Shown: positions 10,097 to 19,590, numbered from the stretch's first letter. The stretch is DNA of 64,000 bases from Myxacorys almedinensis A (GCF_010091945.1 NZ_WVIE01000016.1:62001-126000), one strand, 5' to 3'. Notes: generated from the letters alone by a model not told the origin. Program-made: numbers and translations.

Positions 10097-11722
10097 TTAT
10101 AGCGTATGACCCAACAAAGCCTTCGTTGTGATGCCTAAACCAACCAGAGTGATCAACAAGGCACTCGCGGCTGGAACCAAGTTGCTTTGGGGTGTTTGAA
10201 GAGGCAGCCGTTCAAATAAATCCTTAGCGTAAACCAGCAGCAGTCCGACTCCAGTCAGTACGGCGGCTAAGCCCAAACTGAACGCGGACACTAAAACAAG
10301 CCCAAAACCTACCCGACCTAGCGCGATCGCACTCAGCAATACCACTAAGGCTGAGGGACAGGGCAATAGCCCGCCTGAAATTCCCAGCGCTAGAATGCTA
10401 GACCAGGTGATGCCAGCATCAGCCCCCAGTGGCAAATGAGAATGAGTCTTGTGCCCATGAATGAGGTCATCGGGATGATCGAGATCACAGGGATGGATCG
10501 GGGTGTCGCGATCGGGGATATGGGCGTGCTGGGGATGGTGAAGAGTGAGTTGCTCATGGCTGTGGTCATGAGCAGCTTGATCCCGACTACCACCACGGGC
10601 ATGGTTAGCCTCGCCCTGTCTGCGTATCCACGGCAAGACTTGAGAACGACGCAATTGATTGATGCCCAGATTCACTCCGATTCCGGTCATCAGCATTCCA
10701 GACAGTCCACTTAGCCAGGGGTACAGTTGCTCGGTCAGCATAAACTGAGACGTGCCAAGCATCACCAGCCCTAGGGCAAAGATCCCTGCGGTATGAGTCA
10801 GCGTTATGGTTAGCCCCAGAAACAGAGCATGATGCGCTTTGCTACGCGATCCCACCAGATAAGCACCCACTACGGTTTTGCCATGCCCTGGGGACAACGC
10901 GTGCAAGCCACCCCACACAAACGCGATCGCTAGCGCCAACAAGAGTGCAGAAAAATCGTATTCTTCTGACGTAACCAAGCGCGTGAAAGCATCGTTGTTT
11001 CTGCCTATCCACACCTGCCTTAAGCGCTCCGATGGTGTAGCTGCTTGCACGGTCGATTGAGACGGCAGAGACGGATTGATCTCAAAAGAGGCGCGTCGTT
11101 GATCTAGGAGATGACTGGGAAACTCGTTGGGATACTCAGTCAAGCGTTTTGTGATGCTAGAAGCAGAGGCATTGCTTTTGAGGGAACCATGATCTGCGGC
11201 TGTGACCACAACCTCGCGCCAGCCCAAACGCTGAGGGTAGACATTATCTTCAAATTCAATCAATTGATTTGCCTCGACTGATGGGCTGCCGTTTGCGATC
11301 GCGCGACTACTCTCGCTCCGAAAGCCGCAGGTTAAACGCAGGGTCGCTAAGCCGCCCATACCTGGAGGAAATTCAACGCTCGCCGTGTTGAGTGACAGTG
11401 CCAACGGCTGGTGGTTAACCTGCATCCGCAACTGAGAATTAACCTCGCGACATTTGCGATCGGGGTAGTTAACCGTTTCCGCAGGTTCAGCGTTGCGGTT
11501 GTGGTTGCCATCCATCTGGTTAATTTCCTGAAACGCTGGAATCTCAGCCATATCCAGAATATATTCCATCTCCACTGCCCCATCGTGTGCAACGTGCACG
11601 CCTGCGTAGTGATTGATGGTGAAATTGCCCAAAGGGTGAGCATCTGCGGCTGGCATCCATAGAAATACTGCCACGATCGTAGCTATCCAGGTTAAGCGAT
11701 GCAGCAGAGTTCTCATCATCAT
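10097..11722 (-). CDS. NicO-family nickel/cobalt transporter with periplasmic domain
   Basis: A 541-residue protein. After a signal peptide (cleavage expected after PAADA) comes a roughly 240-residue extracytoplasmic domain, then about six helices. Membrane motifs HALSPGHGKT (274-283) and GLLPCPSALVVLL (about 455) are the NicO signatures. Between them is a cytoplasmic histidine- and aspartate-rich loop (about 375-435) likely to bind Ni2+/Co2+. NicO/RcnA relatives export excess metal, so export is more likely than uptake. Single gene, no metal-responsive riboswitch recognised upstream. Confidence 0.82.
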   Translation of the reverse strand: MMMRTLLHRLTWIATIVAVFLWMPAADAHPLGNFTINHYAGVHVAHDGAVEMEYILDMAEIPAFQEINQMDGNHNRNAEPAETVNYPDRKCREVNSQLRMQVNHQPLALSLNTASVEFPPGMGGLATLRLTCGFRSESSRAIANGSPSVEANQLIEFEDNVYPQRLGWREVVVTAADHGSLKSNASASSITKRLTEYPNEFPSHLLDQRRASFEINPSLPSQSTVQAATPSERLRQVWIGRNNDAFTRLVTSEEYDFSALLLALAIAFVWGGLHALSPGHGKTVVGAYLVGSRSKAHHALFLGLTITLTHTAGIFALGLVMLGTSQFMLTEQLYPWLSGLSGMLMTGIGVNLGINQLRRSQVLPWIRRQGEANHARGGSRDQAAHDHSHEQLTLHHPQHAHIPDRDTPIHPCDLDHPDDLIHGHKTHSHLPLGADAGITWSSILALGISGGLLPCPSALVVLLSAIALGRVGFGLVLVSAFSLGLAAVLTGVGLLLVYAKDLFERLPLQTPQSNLVPAASALLITLVGLGITTKALLGHTL

Positions 11723-11975
11723 TTACTTACCAGAACCAAAGGTGCAGGGGCAAAGGGGAGCCAGCTTGCTTAGAACCAGTCAGATCCTGGTCAGATCTAA
11801 GGTCTGCTTGGCTACCTCCTCATGAGCTCCTCATCATCGTCGTAGTTGAGCGCCATTATACTGTCATACATTGGAAAGGCTAGCCTGAATCACAGACAGA
11901 AACGCTACCAAGCGAGCGGCATCTGCGATACCCTGTGAGCGCCCGTAAAACGTTCCTGTTGAACCTGCTAATTAT

Positions 11976-14027
11976 TTATGATGTCTGAGATGGTACGCGA
12001 TCTAAGGCGTCGAGGGCAGTTCTGATCAGATCGTAGTAGGGCTGCTGAGAAACATCGGTCTCTTGAGGTGGATGATTGTTCTTGCTCAGCGTCCCGATCT
12101 TTTGCCCCTTTTGAATTGCTAAAATTTCACCTCTAGCATTGCGGATTCTTAATTCTTTCAAGTTGCCCCGCTCTTGCATGATGCAGGTATAGGGACGCTG
12201 CTCAAACAGAAATTCGGTCTCAGCATTAAACTGCTGGGGTAATCTGACGCCGACAACTTCTAACTGGATCGAGATGTCGCCGTTCCATTCATTGGTTTGT
12301 AGCCGATAGGCAATATCTAAACTCTTGGGTAACGGATAATATTCTCCCCAACGCCATGCGATCGCTTGAATCTTTCGAGGAGATGGGGTGCTGGCATCCT
12401 CCTGACTGACCATAAACTTGAGATGCCCTTTGCCCATCAGTTTTTGATCGCTGATCCGAACATTGGGCGTCCAGAATACTGGGTTAGGATTTTCCATCCC
12501 GCAAGGGTGGAGCGCGTCAAGCTGAGCGTGCAGATCAAAGTCAAGCTGAGCCAGATTAGCCTGAGCATCGATAGTTACCAACGGTCTCAGGTGTTCGGGT
12601 TTCAGGCATTGATGGGCAAATTGTCGGAGGCGCGATCGCACGTCGTCAAGCTGCGCGCCCTCAAACGAAAATCCGCCTGCTGCTCTATGCCCACCATGTC
12701 GAAGGAGCAAATCTTTAGTGAATTCTAACGCTTCAAACACATTGAATTCCGGAATACTTCGAGCCGATCCACGAATATGTTCTTGCTGTTCATCTTCATA
12801 AGTTCCAATAAACACCGGAACTCCATATCGTTCGACTAACCGGGATGCAACAATGCCAATCACGCCGTGATGCCACTCCGGTTGCACTAAAAGCAACACA
12901 TGATCTTCTTTTGCATTAATAGAACTATTTTCGTAAGCGTTAATAGCTTCTTTCTCAATACTTTCACATAGCTGTTGGCGATGTTTATTAATCTGTTCAC
13001 ATTGCATTGCCCGTTCCAAAGCAACGCCATGATCATCAGTAATTAATAACTCAATTACAATTTGTGGATCAGCCAAGCGACCAACCGCATTAATTCGAGG
13101 CCCCAAGCGAAACCCGATCGCTTCTGGTTTCAGGTTTTTCTCGCCGCTTAAACCTGCCACTTGAATTAACGCCTGAATTCCCTCTATCTCGGATTTTGGT
13201 AGGCGCTGTAAGCCTCGACGCACCCATCGGCGATTCACCCCTGTAAGCGGCGCGAGATCAGCGATCGTACCTAGCGTAAATAGCTCTAGCAGCGTATTTT
13301 GTAGGTCTTGCGTCTGCCCAAAACCCTGAGCTAAGCTCCCAAAACTTTGAGCTAAGCTCATTGCCAAAACATAGGCAACGCCAACGCCTGCCATGGTGCG
13401 ATAAGGCGACGTTTCAGCAATCAGCTTGGGATTGAGGATGGCGTTGGCGTTGGGCAAGATGGGCGGTAAATCGTGATGATCTGTAATGATCACGGTCAAT
13501 CCTAATTCGCGAGCACGCTCAATCGGTCGATGCGCGGCGATGCCATTATCGACGGTGAGAATCAGACCAACGCCTTCGCTGTGAAATTCTTCGATGATCC
13601 GCTCGTTAATGCCGTAGCCTTCGTTCATGCGGCTCGGAATGGCGTAGTCTACCCGTGCGCCGAGAGAGCGTAATGCCCGGAGGAGAAGGGCTGTGCTGGT
13701 CATGCCGTCTGCATCATAATCGCCACAAATCGCGATCGCTTGACGGTCATGAATCGCATTGATCAGCAACTCCAAGCTGAGGGGCAGATCGGGAAAGTCT
13801 TCTAGGGGAGACGGCAACGTTTGAGAGTCGGGATCGAGAAAAGCCTGCGCTGCCTCTGGCCTATCAAGTCCTCGGTTGAGCAGCACTTGGGCAAGCAGCG
13901 GCGACACCTGGGTCGCTTGAGCTAAGGCTAAGGCTTGTTTTGTTTGAACGGGTAGCAGATTCCAGCGTTGGTCGGGAATGCCAGCGCGTTTGGGTGGCGG
14001 GGATGGGGGAGTAGGAAGCTCAAGCAT
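11976..14027 (-). CDS. recJ: Single-stranded-DNA-specific exonuclease RecJ
   Basis: A DHH-family 5'-3' exonuclease of recombination and mismatch repair. Motifs in order: AICGDYDADGMTST (motif I), LTVDNGIA, VIITDHHDLP (the DHH motif), GVGVAY, then the DHHA1 part with GGHRAAGGFSF. An OB-fold and C-terminal extension follow. The ORF track starts at a TTG; I prefer the ATG ten codons later, giving 683 residues, but neither has a good Shine-Dalgarno. Full length for cyanobacterial RecJ. Confidence 0.9.
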   Translation of the reverse strand: MLELPTPPSPPPKRAGIPDQRWNLLPVQTKQALALAQATQVSPLLAQVLLNRGLDRPEAAQAFLDPDSQTLPSPLEDFPDLPLSLELLINAIHDRQAIAICGDYDADGMTSTALLLRALRSLGARVDYAIPSRMNEGYGINERIIEEFHSEGVGLILTVDNGIAAHRPIERARELGLTVIITDHHDLPPILPNANAILNPKLIAETSPYRTMAGVGVAYVLAMSLAQSFGSLAQGFGQTQDLQNTLLELFTLGTIADLAPLTGVNRRWVRRGLQRLPKSEIEGIQALIQVAGLSGEKNLKPEAIGFRLGPRINAVGRLADPQIVIELLITDDHGVALERAMQCEQINKHRQQLCESIEKEAINAYENSSINAKEDHVLLLVQPEWHHGVIGIVASRLVERYGVPVFIGTYEDEQQEHIRGSARSIPEFNVFEALEFTKDLLLRHGGHRAAGGFSFEGAQLDDVRSRLRQFAHQCLKPEHLRPLVTIDAQANLAQLDFDLHAQLDALHPCGMENPNPVFWTPNVRISDQKLMGKGHLKFMVSQEDASTPSPRKIQAIAWRWGEYYPLPKSLDIAYRLQTNEWNGDISIQLEVVGVRLPQQFNAETEFLFEQRPYTCIMQERGNLKELRIRNARGEILAIQKGQKIGTLSKNNHPPQETDVSQQPYYDLIRTALDALDRVPSQTS

Positions 14028-14158
14028 CGTAGAGTCAGCCGTTAAATCAGACGACAAAAAAGAGCAAGTTTAGAATTGCTGCGATCGCAGACCCTAATGC
14101 AAACGTACTCTCGCTAGGGGAGCATTGTACCCTCTCTTGCCAACTCTCTCTGCCGACT

Positions 14159-14632
14159 TCACGGATGACTTAACATCTCGAAAAACCCATCGTCTAGCTC
14201 GTAGCCCAACAGTTGCGTCATGGCTTTGAGGCGAGACGGGCTTTCGATGCCCAAATCCTTGAACCAATTGAGCAAGACAAACGTTTTATGCATCACATAA
14301 ATTTCCAGGGCTTCTGGGTTAAATTGGATGCCCTCTTTTGAAAACTGATGGGGCACCAGCATAGCTGTGTACCGGGCAAATTCTCCAGATTTCCAGTTCA
14401 GCACAAAAGGTAGCCATGGATAGAGCGCGTCTAGGCGAATAAACCAAAGCCTCACCTCTGGAACCTCCGGCAACTCTCGTGGATCGTCAGGTTCTAGGGG
14501 ATAGGTGATCGCAAACTCGATTTGCTGCTCGTAGTCTTTGATCTGAGGGAGCAACGGTGCGATCGCGCGAATGGCAGGCGATAAATCCAAAGCGTTAATT
14601 TGGTCAACATTAACTGAAATAATCGAAGACAT
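14159..14632 (-). CDS. CRR6-like protein (DUF1817), NDH-1 assembly factor family
   Basis: A 157-residue soluble protein with no signal or membrane segment. The sequence RLDALYPWLPFVLNWKSGEFARY and the MLVPHQFS block match my memory of the cyanobacterial DUF1817/CRR6 family, whose plant member is needed to assemble the NDH subcomplex that contains NdhI. Residues 53-70 are rich in proline and acidic residues (EPDDPRELPEVPEV). Stand-alone gene between recJ and a kinase. The family call rests on recognition, not a search. Confidence 0.7.
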   Translation of the reverse strand: MSSIISVNVDQINALDLSPAIRAIAPLLPQIKDYEQQIEFAITYPLEPDDPRELPEVPEVRLWFIRLDALYPWLPFVLNWKSGEFARYTAMLVPHQFSKEGIQFNPEALEIYVMHKTFVLLNWFKDLGIESPSRLKAMTQLLGYELDDGFFEMLSHP

Positions 14633-14739
14633 AGATTGGGAATGAGCGTTTAGAAAACGCGAACGAAACGGTTTCGGTTCTCGTCTGAGGAAGAGCAGAT
14701 TCCCTTTAATCTTATAGCAACCGCTATCTAGGTGAGGAT

Positions 14740-14785
14740 GGGGTGCAGGGGTAAACCCTTGGCTGAGGGTAAAGCCCTACACCCC
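14740..14785. repeat. Palindromic intergenic repeat
   Basis: GGGGTGCAGGG at the left pairs with CCCTACACCCC at the right (one mismatch), with an inner ACCCT/AGGGT stem. It looks like a REP or small MITE-type element of the sort scattered through cyanobacterial intergenic DNA. It also lies just after the kinase stop and could end its transcript. Confidence 0.6.
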
Positions 14786-14829
14786 TCTATTTCAATCTCT
14801 CTAGTCATTGGGGGCAATAGCTCATTTTT

Positions 14830-16356
14830 CTAATCGCGCTCTACCGTGACTTTGTAGATGGGTAACAAAACTGTAAAAACAGACCCTTCCCCCATTCGGC
14901 TTTTTACCGAAATTGATCCGCCGCAGTGGATCAGGAGTTGCTGTACAACCGTTAGCCCCAACCCTGCCCCATCGATTTCATCTTCTACGACTTGCCGCAC
15001 CCGGTAAAACCGATCAAAGATTCTGGGGATCTCATTGGTCGGAATTCCAATGCCCGTGTCTTTAAATTCGAGATGAACAAAGTCATCTTGCTGTTTGGCT
15101 CTCACCCAGACCTGCCCACCTCTGGGCGTAAACTTGATGCCATTGTGCAGCAGGTGAATTACGATTTGTTTGAGCCAGGTGTTGAGACATGCGATCGCGG
15201 GTAAATGTTCGGGCACGGTATACGCCAACCGCACGCCTTTCTCTTCTGCTAAAGGTTGGTAGGTGCTGACCACGCCAGGCACAATATCCATCAGTTTCAA
15301 GGCTTGAATACTTGCTTGATCTGCCATCTGATCAAGACTGACGAGATCCAGTAAGCTGCTGATCAGGGCAGTCTGGCGATCGCACTCTTTCACAAGCAAA
15401 TCCATGTAGCGTTGGCGTTGAGGCAGTTTTAAGCTAGGAGAATTGAGTAGCGTGATCGCTGTTTTCATCGTCGTCAGCGGCGTCCGGAGTTCCTGCCCCA
15501 CCGTATGCACAAACTCATCTTTTAGCCGAATCGCACTCACTAACTCTTCATTTTGAAGCTGTAGAAGATTTGCCAGTTCGGCTTGGCGGCGATAATGACT
15601 GCCGCGTTGCCACAGGTCTTCTTGGCGCTGAACTTGGCGGATCAGAAGTTGCTCAAGAAAGGGCGAACTCGCTTGAACAGGCTGAACCTTAGCGAGGGCA
15701 GCCTCCCATCGGCTAGAGAACGATTCTAGAGCAGGGTCGATAGAGATCGGCAACGCACTAATTGCCCGTCGTGTGGTTGCTTGCTCTAGGGCTAAAAAGG
15801 TCATGAGCGACGGTCGCTTTTCGGTTGCATCCTCTTCTGGCACGAAGGTTGTTTGCAGATCATCTGCCTTAGACGGGACAACGATTTTTGAGCGGTGAGC
15901 AACCAATACTCCGCAAAACTGCGCCGACCAGATGAGCAGAAAATACTCCCGTCGCAGGGGGCTATCTGCGGCAAGTTGAATTGATATAGGAGACGATGGA
16001 TGAAGCAATGGCTGGTTTGAGATCGTTTGAGTCCCACCATCTACGCTGCCCGATAGCGATTTGTGATTGGCACTGAGAGAATCTTCCAAGGCTTCATCTC
16101 GTTGGTTCTTAAACAAGTAGACGCCTTGCGCGACATCAGCGAGTTTGATATAGCGATCGAGTTCGATTTGCCAGGCGTCCCCGCGAGGCAGCTTTGCCCA
16201 AATTTGGGCAGGGATTTGTTCTTCAACCAGCACATCTAATAAGCTGTTCATCAACGATTTAAACGTCACCGGGCTGATTTGCAGAGCCGAAGGTGACGCG
16301 GCTGAGTCAGCTACGAGGCTATAGAGAGAAGGGGCAGAAGCGATCAGGGACGTCAT
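14830..16356 (-). CDS. DICT-domain sensor histidine kinase with Gln in place of the H-box His
   Basis: A 508-residue soluble protein: DICT-type sensory domain (about 30-160), linker, helical dimerisation region (about 270-340), HATPase_c (about 375-500). The ATP-binding boxes look intact: HLLHNGIKFT (N), DTGIGIP (G1), FDRFYRV (F), GAGLGLTVVQQL (G2). The H-box, however, reads TVGQELRTPLT: Q288 occupies the usual phospho-histidine position; the nearest histidine is H284, one helical turn earlier. Either the protein uses H284, phosphorylates nothing, or acts as a pseudokinase partner. No response regulator is adjacent. Confidence 0.85.
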   Translation of the reverse strand: MTSLIASAPSLYSLVADSAASPSALQISPVTFKSLMNSLLDVLVEEQIPAQIWAKLPRGDAWQIELDRYIKLADVAQGVYLFKNQRDEALEDSLSANHKSLSGSVDGGTQTISNQPLLHPSSPISIQLAADSPLRREYFLLIWSAQFCGVLVAHRSKIVVPSKADDLQTTFVPEEDATEKRPSLMTFLALEQATTRRAISALPISIDPALESFSSRWEAALAKVQPVQASSPFLEQLLIRQVQRQEDLWQRGSHYRRQAELANLLQLQNEELVSAIRLKDEFVHTVGQELRTPLTTMKTAITLLNSPSLKLPQRQRYMDLLVKECDRQTALISSLLDLVSLDQMADQASIQALKLMDIVPGVVSTYQPLAEEKGVRLAYTVPEHLPAIACLNTWLKQIVIHLLHNGIKFTPRGGQVWVRAKQQDDFVHLEFKDTGIGIPTNEIPRIFDRFYRVRQVVEDEIDGAGLGLTVVQQLLIHCGGSISVKSRMGEGSVFTVLLPIYKVTVERD

Positions 16357-16770
16357 ATCAAGGGTTCACAGGTAAAGGGATTGAGAAACTTGTGCTAAAA
16401 AATAGCCATTTTTTTAATGAGGCGTGTCTTTATAAGGGATAAAAGGATAAGGGATAAAAGGCGGATGGGTTGTAAGGAAATTACCAAGTTTTTAACAATT
16501 TGACACTAGGATTTTTACGGGAGTCTACAGATAACGAGAACATCAGATATTTCTACGCTGATAATTTATGTCTTTCGGTGACGCTTGGTATCCAATTCTA
16601 CATATTTTTGAAAAAAGGGCACGTAGAAGCTGAAAGTCGATCGGCTACCAGTTAAGCAGGTGGCATAATTTGATACTTGCTCCAAACGGTTTATGCGAAG
16701 TTAAAGGTAACTTCCGTAGTCTTGCGGTTTCGCTTCATCCAACTCCTATTGAGTTAGGGAGTCCTGTTTT
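16357..16770. other. Intergenic region with a 15-bp tandem repeat
   Basis: 414 bases upstream of both the kinase (minus) and the DUF2157 gene (plus), so a shared promoter region. It contains ATAAGGGATAAAAGG twice in tandem (16432-16446, 16447-16461). GGGAG nine bases before 16771 is the DUF2157 ribosome site. No ORF or tRNA. Confidence 0.5.
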
Positions 16771-18267
16771 ATGTCTTCTGAAAAGTTTCGATATCAGCTT
16801 CGTCAGGAAGCACAACGTTGGCGATCGGAGGGATTGATCAACGGGACACAATTTCAGCAATTGAGCGATCGCTATCGCTTTGACCATCTAGATACACAAG
16901 CCAAAAATCGGTTCACCCTGGTTCTGCTGGGGCTGGGTAGCGTCTTGATTGGCTTGGGTGTAATTACATTTGTGGCAGCAAATTGGCAAGATATTCCTCG
17001 TCTAGTCAGAGTGGCGCTGTTGCTGGGCACGTTTATCGGCGTCAGTGGGGCAGGCTTTTTCCTCTGGAGGCAACCGACCAGCGAGCCAAGCCAAACGTCT
17101 CCACAAAACTGGCAAAGCCAAGCTCCGCAAGAGCGCTGGCAGTCTCGCTTGGGTCAGATGCTTTTACTGCTCGGAGGGTTAATTTTAGGAGCAAACATGG
17201 CGCTTATGGCGCAGATGTTTCACATTGGCGGCTCTTCCTATGGGTTGTTCCTGCTTTGGGGGTTGGGCGTCTTGGTCATGGCATACAGTCTACGGTTGAC
17301 CTCGTTGGGAACGTTGGCAATTGTGTTGATTGTCATTGGCTACTGGCATGGCTGGATGGACTATATGCAAATAGGGCAACGCGAGGATGGGTCGCTGTTG
17401 AGTTTTCTGGTGCAGCAGATGCCGATTCTGATCAGCGTGCTGTTTCTGCCTTTGGCCTATTGGTGCCGCTCAAAGGCTCTGTTTACGGTGCTCGCGATCG
17501 CAGTGGCTGTCTCGCTGATCAGCAATCCGTTTAACCTTTCTAGCAGCCAATCGGGGTTGTTTTCTGCGGTGGTAGCGGTGCTTCCGGCAGCGTTGCTGTG
17601 GAGCTACGACGATACGCTGTGGAGTCGGATCTTTCGGAGGACGGCAGCAGAGCCAACTGGAGAGCGTTCAGCGTCTTTGGTGCGACCCTTTCAACCGATT
17701 GCTCGGCGGTTGGCGATCGCATACCTGGGTGGAGCGTTTTTCTGGCTATCGTTTGGATGGATCTGGAATGACAATAGTTGGCTGTATATCCTGAGAACCC
17801 CTTTAGAGTGGCGATCGCAGTTAAATGTTGCCATTTTGGGAAGTGTGGCGATCGCGCAGTGGCTTTACCTGCTGAGGTTTGCCCGGACTCGTTCCGGTCG
17901 ATTTTATCTCAATGTCAATACCAGCGCCGTTCTTCTATTTATTGGCATCACTGCCTTGGTCATTTTTTGGGACATTCAGGTGCAGTCATTGCCCGTTGTT
18001 GCGCCGTTTGTCTTCAATGTGCTGATGGCGGTTCTGGCAATTGGGGTGGTGCGGGAAAGCGTGGCGATCGCTGATCGATCTGCCTTTTGGTTTGGGATTG
18101 TGTTGCTCATTTTGCAAATCTTTAGCCGCATGCTGGAATATGACACGGGCTTGCTGCTTAAAGCGTTGGCGTTCGTTCTCTGTGGTGTGGGTGTGATTGG
18201 GGCAGGTCTCTGGTTCGAGCGATATGTCCGGACGTTGAATCCCGTATCTGCCAACGGTGAAGAATAA
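16771..18267 (+). CDS. DUF2157 domain membrane protein
   Basis: A 498-residue integral membrane protein. An N-terminal cytoplasmic segment of about 50 residues (LRQEAQRWRSEGLIN, then a linker) is followed by 10-12 hydrophobic helices. The segment FTLVLLGLGSVLIGLGVITFVAANW is the conserved DUF2157 first helix pair. Function of the family is unknown. It precedes a GDYXXLXY-type gene on the same strand after 93 bases, a pairing I associate with DUF2157 proteins in cyanobacteria, suggesting an envelope role. Confidence 0.8.
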   Translation: MSSEKFRYQLRQEAQRWRSEGLINGTQFQQLSDRYRFDHLDTQAKNRFTLVLLGLGSVLIGLGVITFVAANWQDIPRLVRVALLLGTFIGVSGAGFFLWRQPTSEPSQTSPQNWQSQAPQERWQSRLGQMLLLLGGLILGANMALMAQMFHIGGSSYGLFLLWGLGVLVMAYSLRLTSLGTLAIVLIVIGYWHGWMDYMQIGQREDGSLLSFLVQQMPILISVLFLPLAYWCRSKALFTVLAIAVAVSLISNPFNLSSSQSGLFSAVVAVLPAALLWSYDDTLWSRIFRRTAAEPTGERSASLVRPFQPIARRLAIAYLGGAFFWLSFGWIWNDNSWLYILRTPLEWRSQLNVAILGSVAIAQWLYLLRFARTRSGRFYLNVNTSAVLLFIGITALVIFWDIQVQSLPVVAPFVFNVLMAVLAIGVVRESVAIADRSAFWFGIVLLILQIFSRMLEYDTGLLLKALAFVLCGVGVIGAGLWFERYVRTLNPVSANGEE

Positions 18268-18360
18268 GCTGCGATCGACTCGATGGTCTTCTGCCTCATG
18301 ACCTCCGACGATTTTTGCTCTCTCAGACCTCACTCTTGTCTTTAACTTCCTGTACTTCCT

Positions 18361-18924
18361 ATGACTCTCCAACCGTTGCGATCTCGACGATTTTGGATTC
18401 CTCTCCTCGTGCAACTGGCACTCATTGCCGCCGTACCTGCCCAAGCCGTTTATACCCACCTGACCGGACGAACGGTTGTCTTGCAAACTGCACCCATTGA
18501 CCCCTACGACTTGCTGCGGGGTTATTCGCAAACCTTGGGCTACGATATTTCTACTGTAAATACCCTGAAAAAACTGCCAGGAGGTGCGATCGCGCAGGAA
18601 ACTCCAATACTCTACGTAATTTTGCAAAGACCTGCTGCTCAAACATCAGGGCGTCCGGCAGCTTGGAAACCGATACGGGTGAGCCGCGATCGCCCAGACG
18701 CTCTACCCGATAACCAAGTTGCGCTCAAAGGCAAAGTGCAATATGGACAGGTTGATTATGGACTCAGCACCTACTACTTACCCGAAACGCGGCGCGATGA
18801 AGTAAACACCGCGATCGTAGAGAGTCAGCGAAAGCAATCGTCGGTGGTTGAAATTAAGGTAGATGCCCAGGGTAATGCGGTTCCGCTTCGGCTTTGGGTC
18901 AGCGATCGCGCTTACGAATTTTAG
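18361..18924 (+). CDS. GDYXXLXY-domain envelope protein
   Basis: A 187-residue protein with an uncleaved-looking signal or anchor helix (about 11-33) and an extracytoplasmic domain containing IDPYDLLRGYSQTLGYDIS (about 45-63), a variant of the GDYxxLxY motif. Likely partner of the DUF2157 membrane protein immediately upstream. Biochemical role unknown. Confidence 0.75.
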   Translation: MTLQPLRSRRFWIPLLVQLALIAAVPAQAVYTHLTGRTVVLQTAPIDPYDLLRGYSQTLGYDISTVNTLKKLPGGAIAQETPILYVILQRPAAQTSGRPAAWKPIRVSRDRPDALPDNQVALKGKVQYGQVDYGLSTYYLPETRRDEVNTAIVESQRKQSSVVEIKVDAQGNAVPLRLWVSDRAYEF

Positions 18925-19013
18925 GCAAAATTCAACTCTAGGTAACTCTTAAGATCTGGCATAGACCCCAACCCAAGAAGGAGAGATGATCACCTCCTCC
19001 TCGCCCTCCAAAT

Positions 19014-19122
19014 TGTGGGTCTATTTCTTGCTTTTGTAAGACCACATAGAGACGTAGATCCCATAAAGAGTAGATCCCATAAAGAGTGTGGGTCTATTTC
19101 TTGCTTTTGTAAGACCACATAG
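19014..19122. repeat. 36-bp direct repeat around a 16-bp tandem repeat
   Basis: A 36-bp sequence (starting TGTGGGTCTATTTC) occurs at 19014-19049 and again at 19087-19122. Between them TAGATCCCATAAAGAG is present twice in tandem (19055-19070, 19071-19086). The right-hand 36-mer is the 3' end of the small gene at 19094-19336; the left is a copy outside it. This looks like a local duplication of the gene's tail. Confidence 0.85.
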
Positions 19123-19336
19123 CCCCGATCGCTGCCCCCATACCCGCTAACAAGCCCGTTCCCATCCCTTCAACAGTCTTGGTCGCTGGATCTTGAACCA
19201 GGCATTGATTGGTGACGACTTCTTGCTGCAAACACTGATTGCTCTCTGCCCAGCTTGATGTTCCGCCTAACACAACACCCACCGCACTGCACATCACAGC
19301 CATTAATAAAAATGGACGACTCGTTTTTTTTCCCAT
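19094..19336 (-). CDS. Small exported protein with a C-terminal glycine-rich helix
   Basis: An 80-residue hypothetical protein when started at MGKKTSRPF; the ORF track starts nine codons earlier. It has a signal peptide (LLMAVMCSAVGVVLGGTSSWA), a short region with two cysteines in a repeated QCL motif (NQCLQQEVVTNQCLVQD), and a hydrophobic glycine-rich tail (GMGTGLLAGMGAAIGAMW) ending in lysines. I do not recognise the family. Its last codons are duplicated downstream. Confidence 0.55.
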   Translation of the reverse strand: MGKKTSRPFLLMAVMCSAVGVVLGGTSSWAESNQCLQQEVVTNQCLVQDPATKTVEGMGTGLLAGMGAAIGAMWSYKSKK

Positions 19337-19493
19337 AACGCAATAGCAGATTGAAGACGCCATTGATTGTGTACAACCTAATCTATCCCCATCCCGGACT
19401 TCGATTCACGATCTCCGTAAAGCTTTTGTGTGAATCTTGCTATTTTTTGAAGCGAATATACTTATACCAAATTAATCTGTAAATGCTACAGAC

Positions 19494-19590
19494 CTGCGAC
19501 CTCCCCCAACCCCTCCTTAGTCAAGAGGGGAGCCGGAAAGTCCCTCCTGACCAAGGGGGGATGCCGTAGGCAGGGGGGATCTTGTCGCAG
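19494..19590. repeat. 97-bp palindromic element (MITE/REP-like)
   Basis: Outer arms CTGCGAC ... GTCGCAG bound an imperfect palindrome rich in C on the left (CTCCCCCAACCCC) and G on the right (AGGGGGGAT), with an inner CCCCTC/GAGGGG hairpin. It lies in the 399-base gap between the small exported protein and the 58-residue gene. The rest of that gap shows nothing I can name. Confidence 0.65.

Noticed and set aside
11812-11856. 14-residue ORF (MALNYDDDEELMRR) upstream of the NicO gene
   Set aside because: No ribosome site and no conserved feature; too short to support as a leader peptide.
11723-11975. Possible cobalamin or metal riboswitch upstream of the Ni/Co transporter
   Set aside because: I searched for a B12-box-like core and a consistent fold and found none.
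17986-18642. 218-residue minus-strand ORF
   Set aside because: Shadow across the ends of two real plus-strand genes; no family features.
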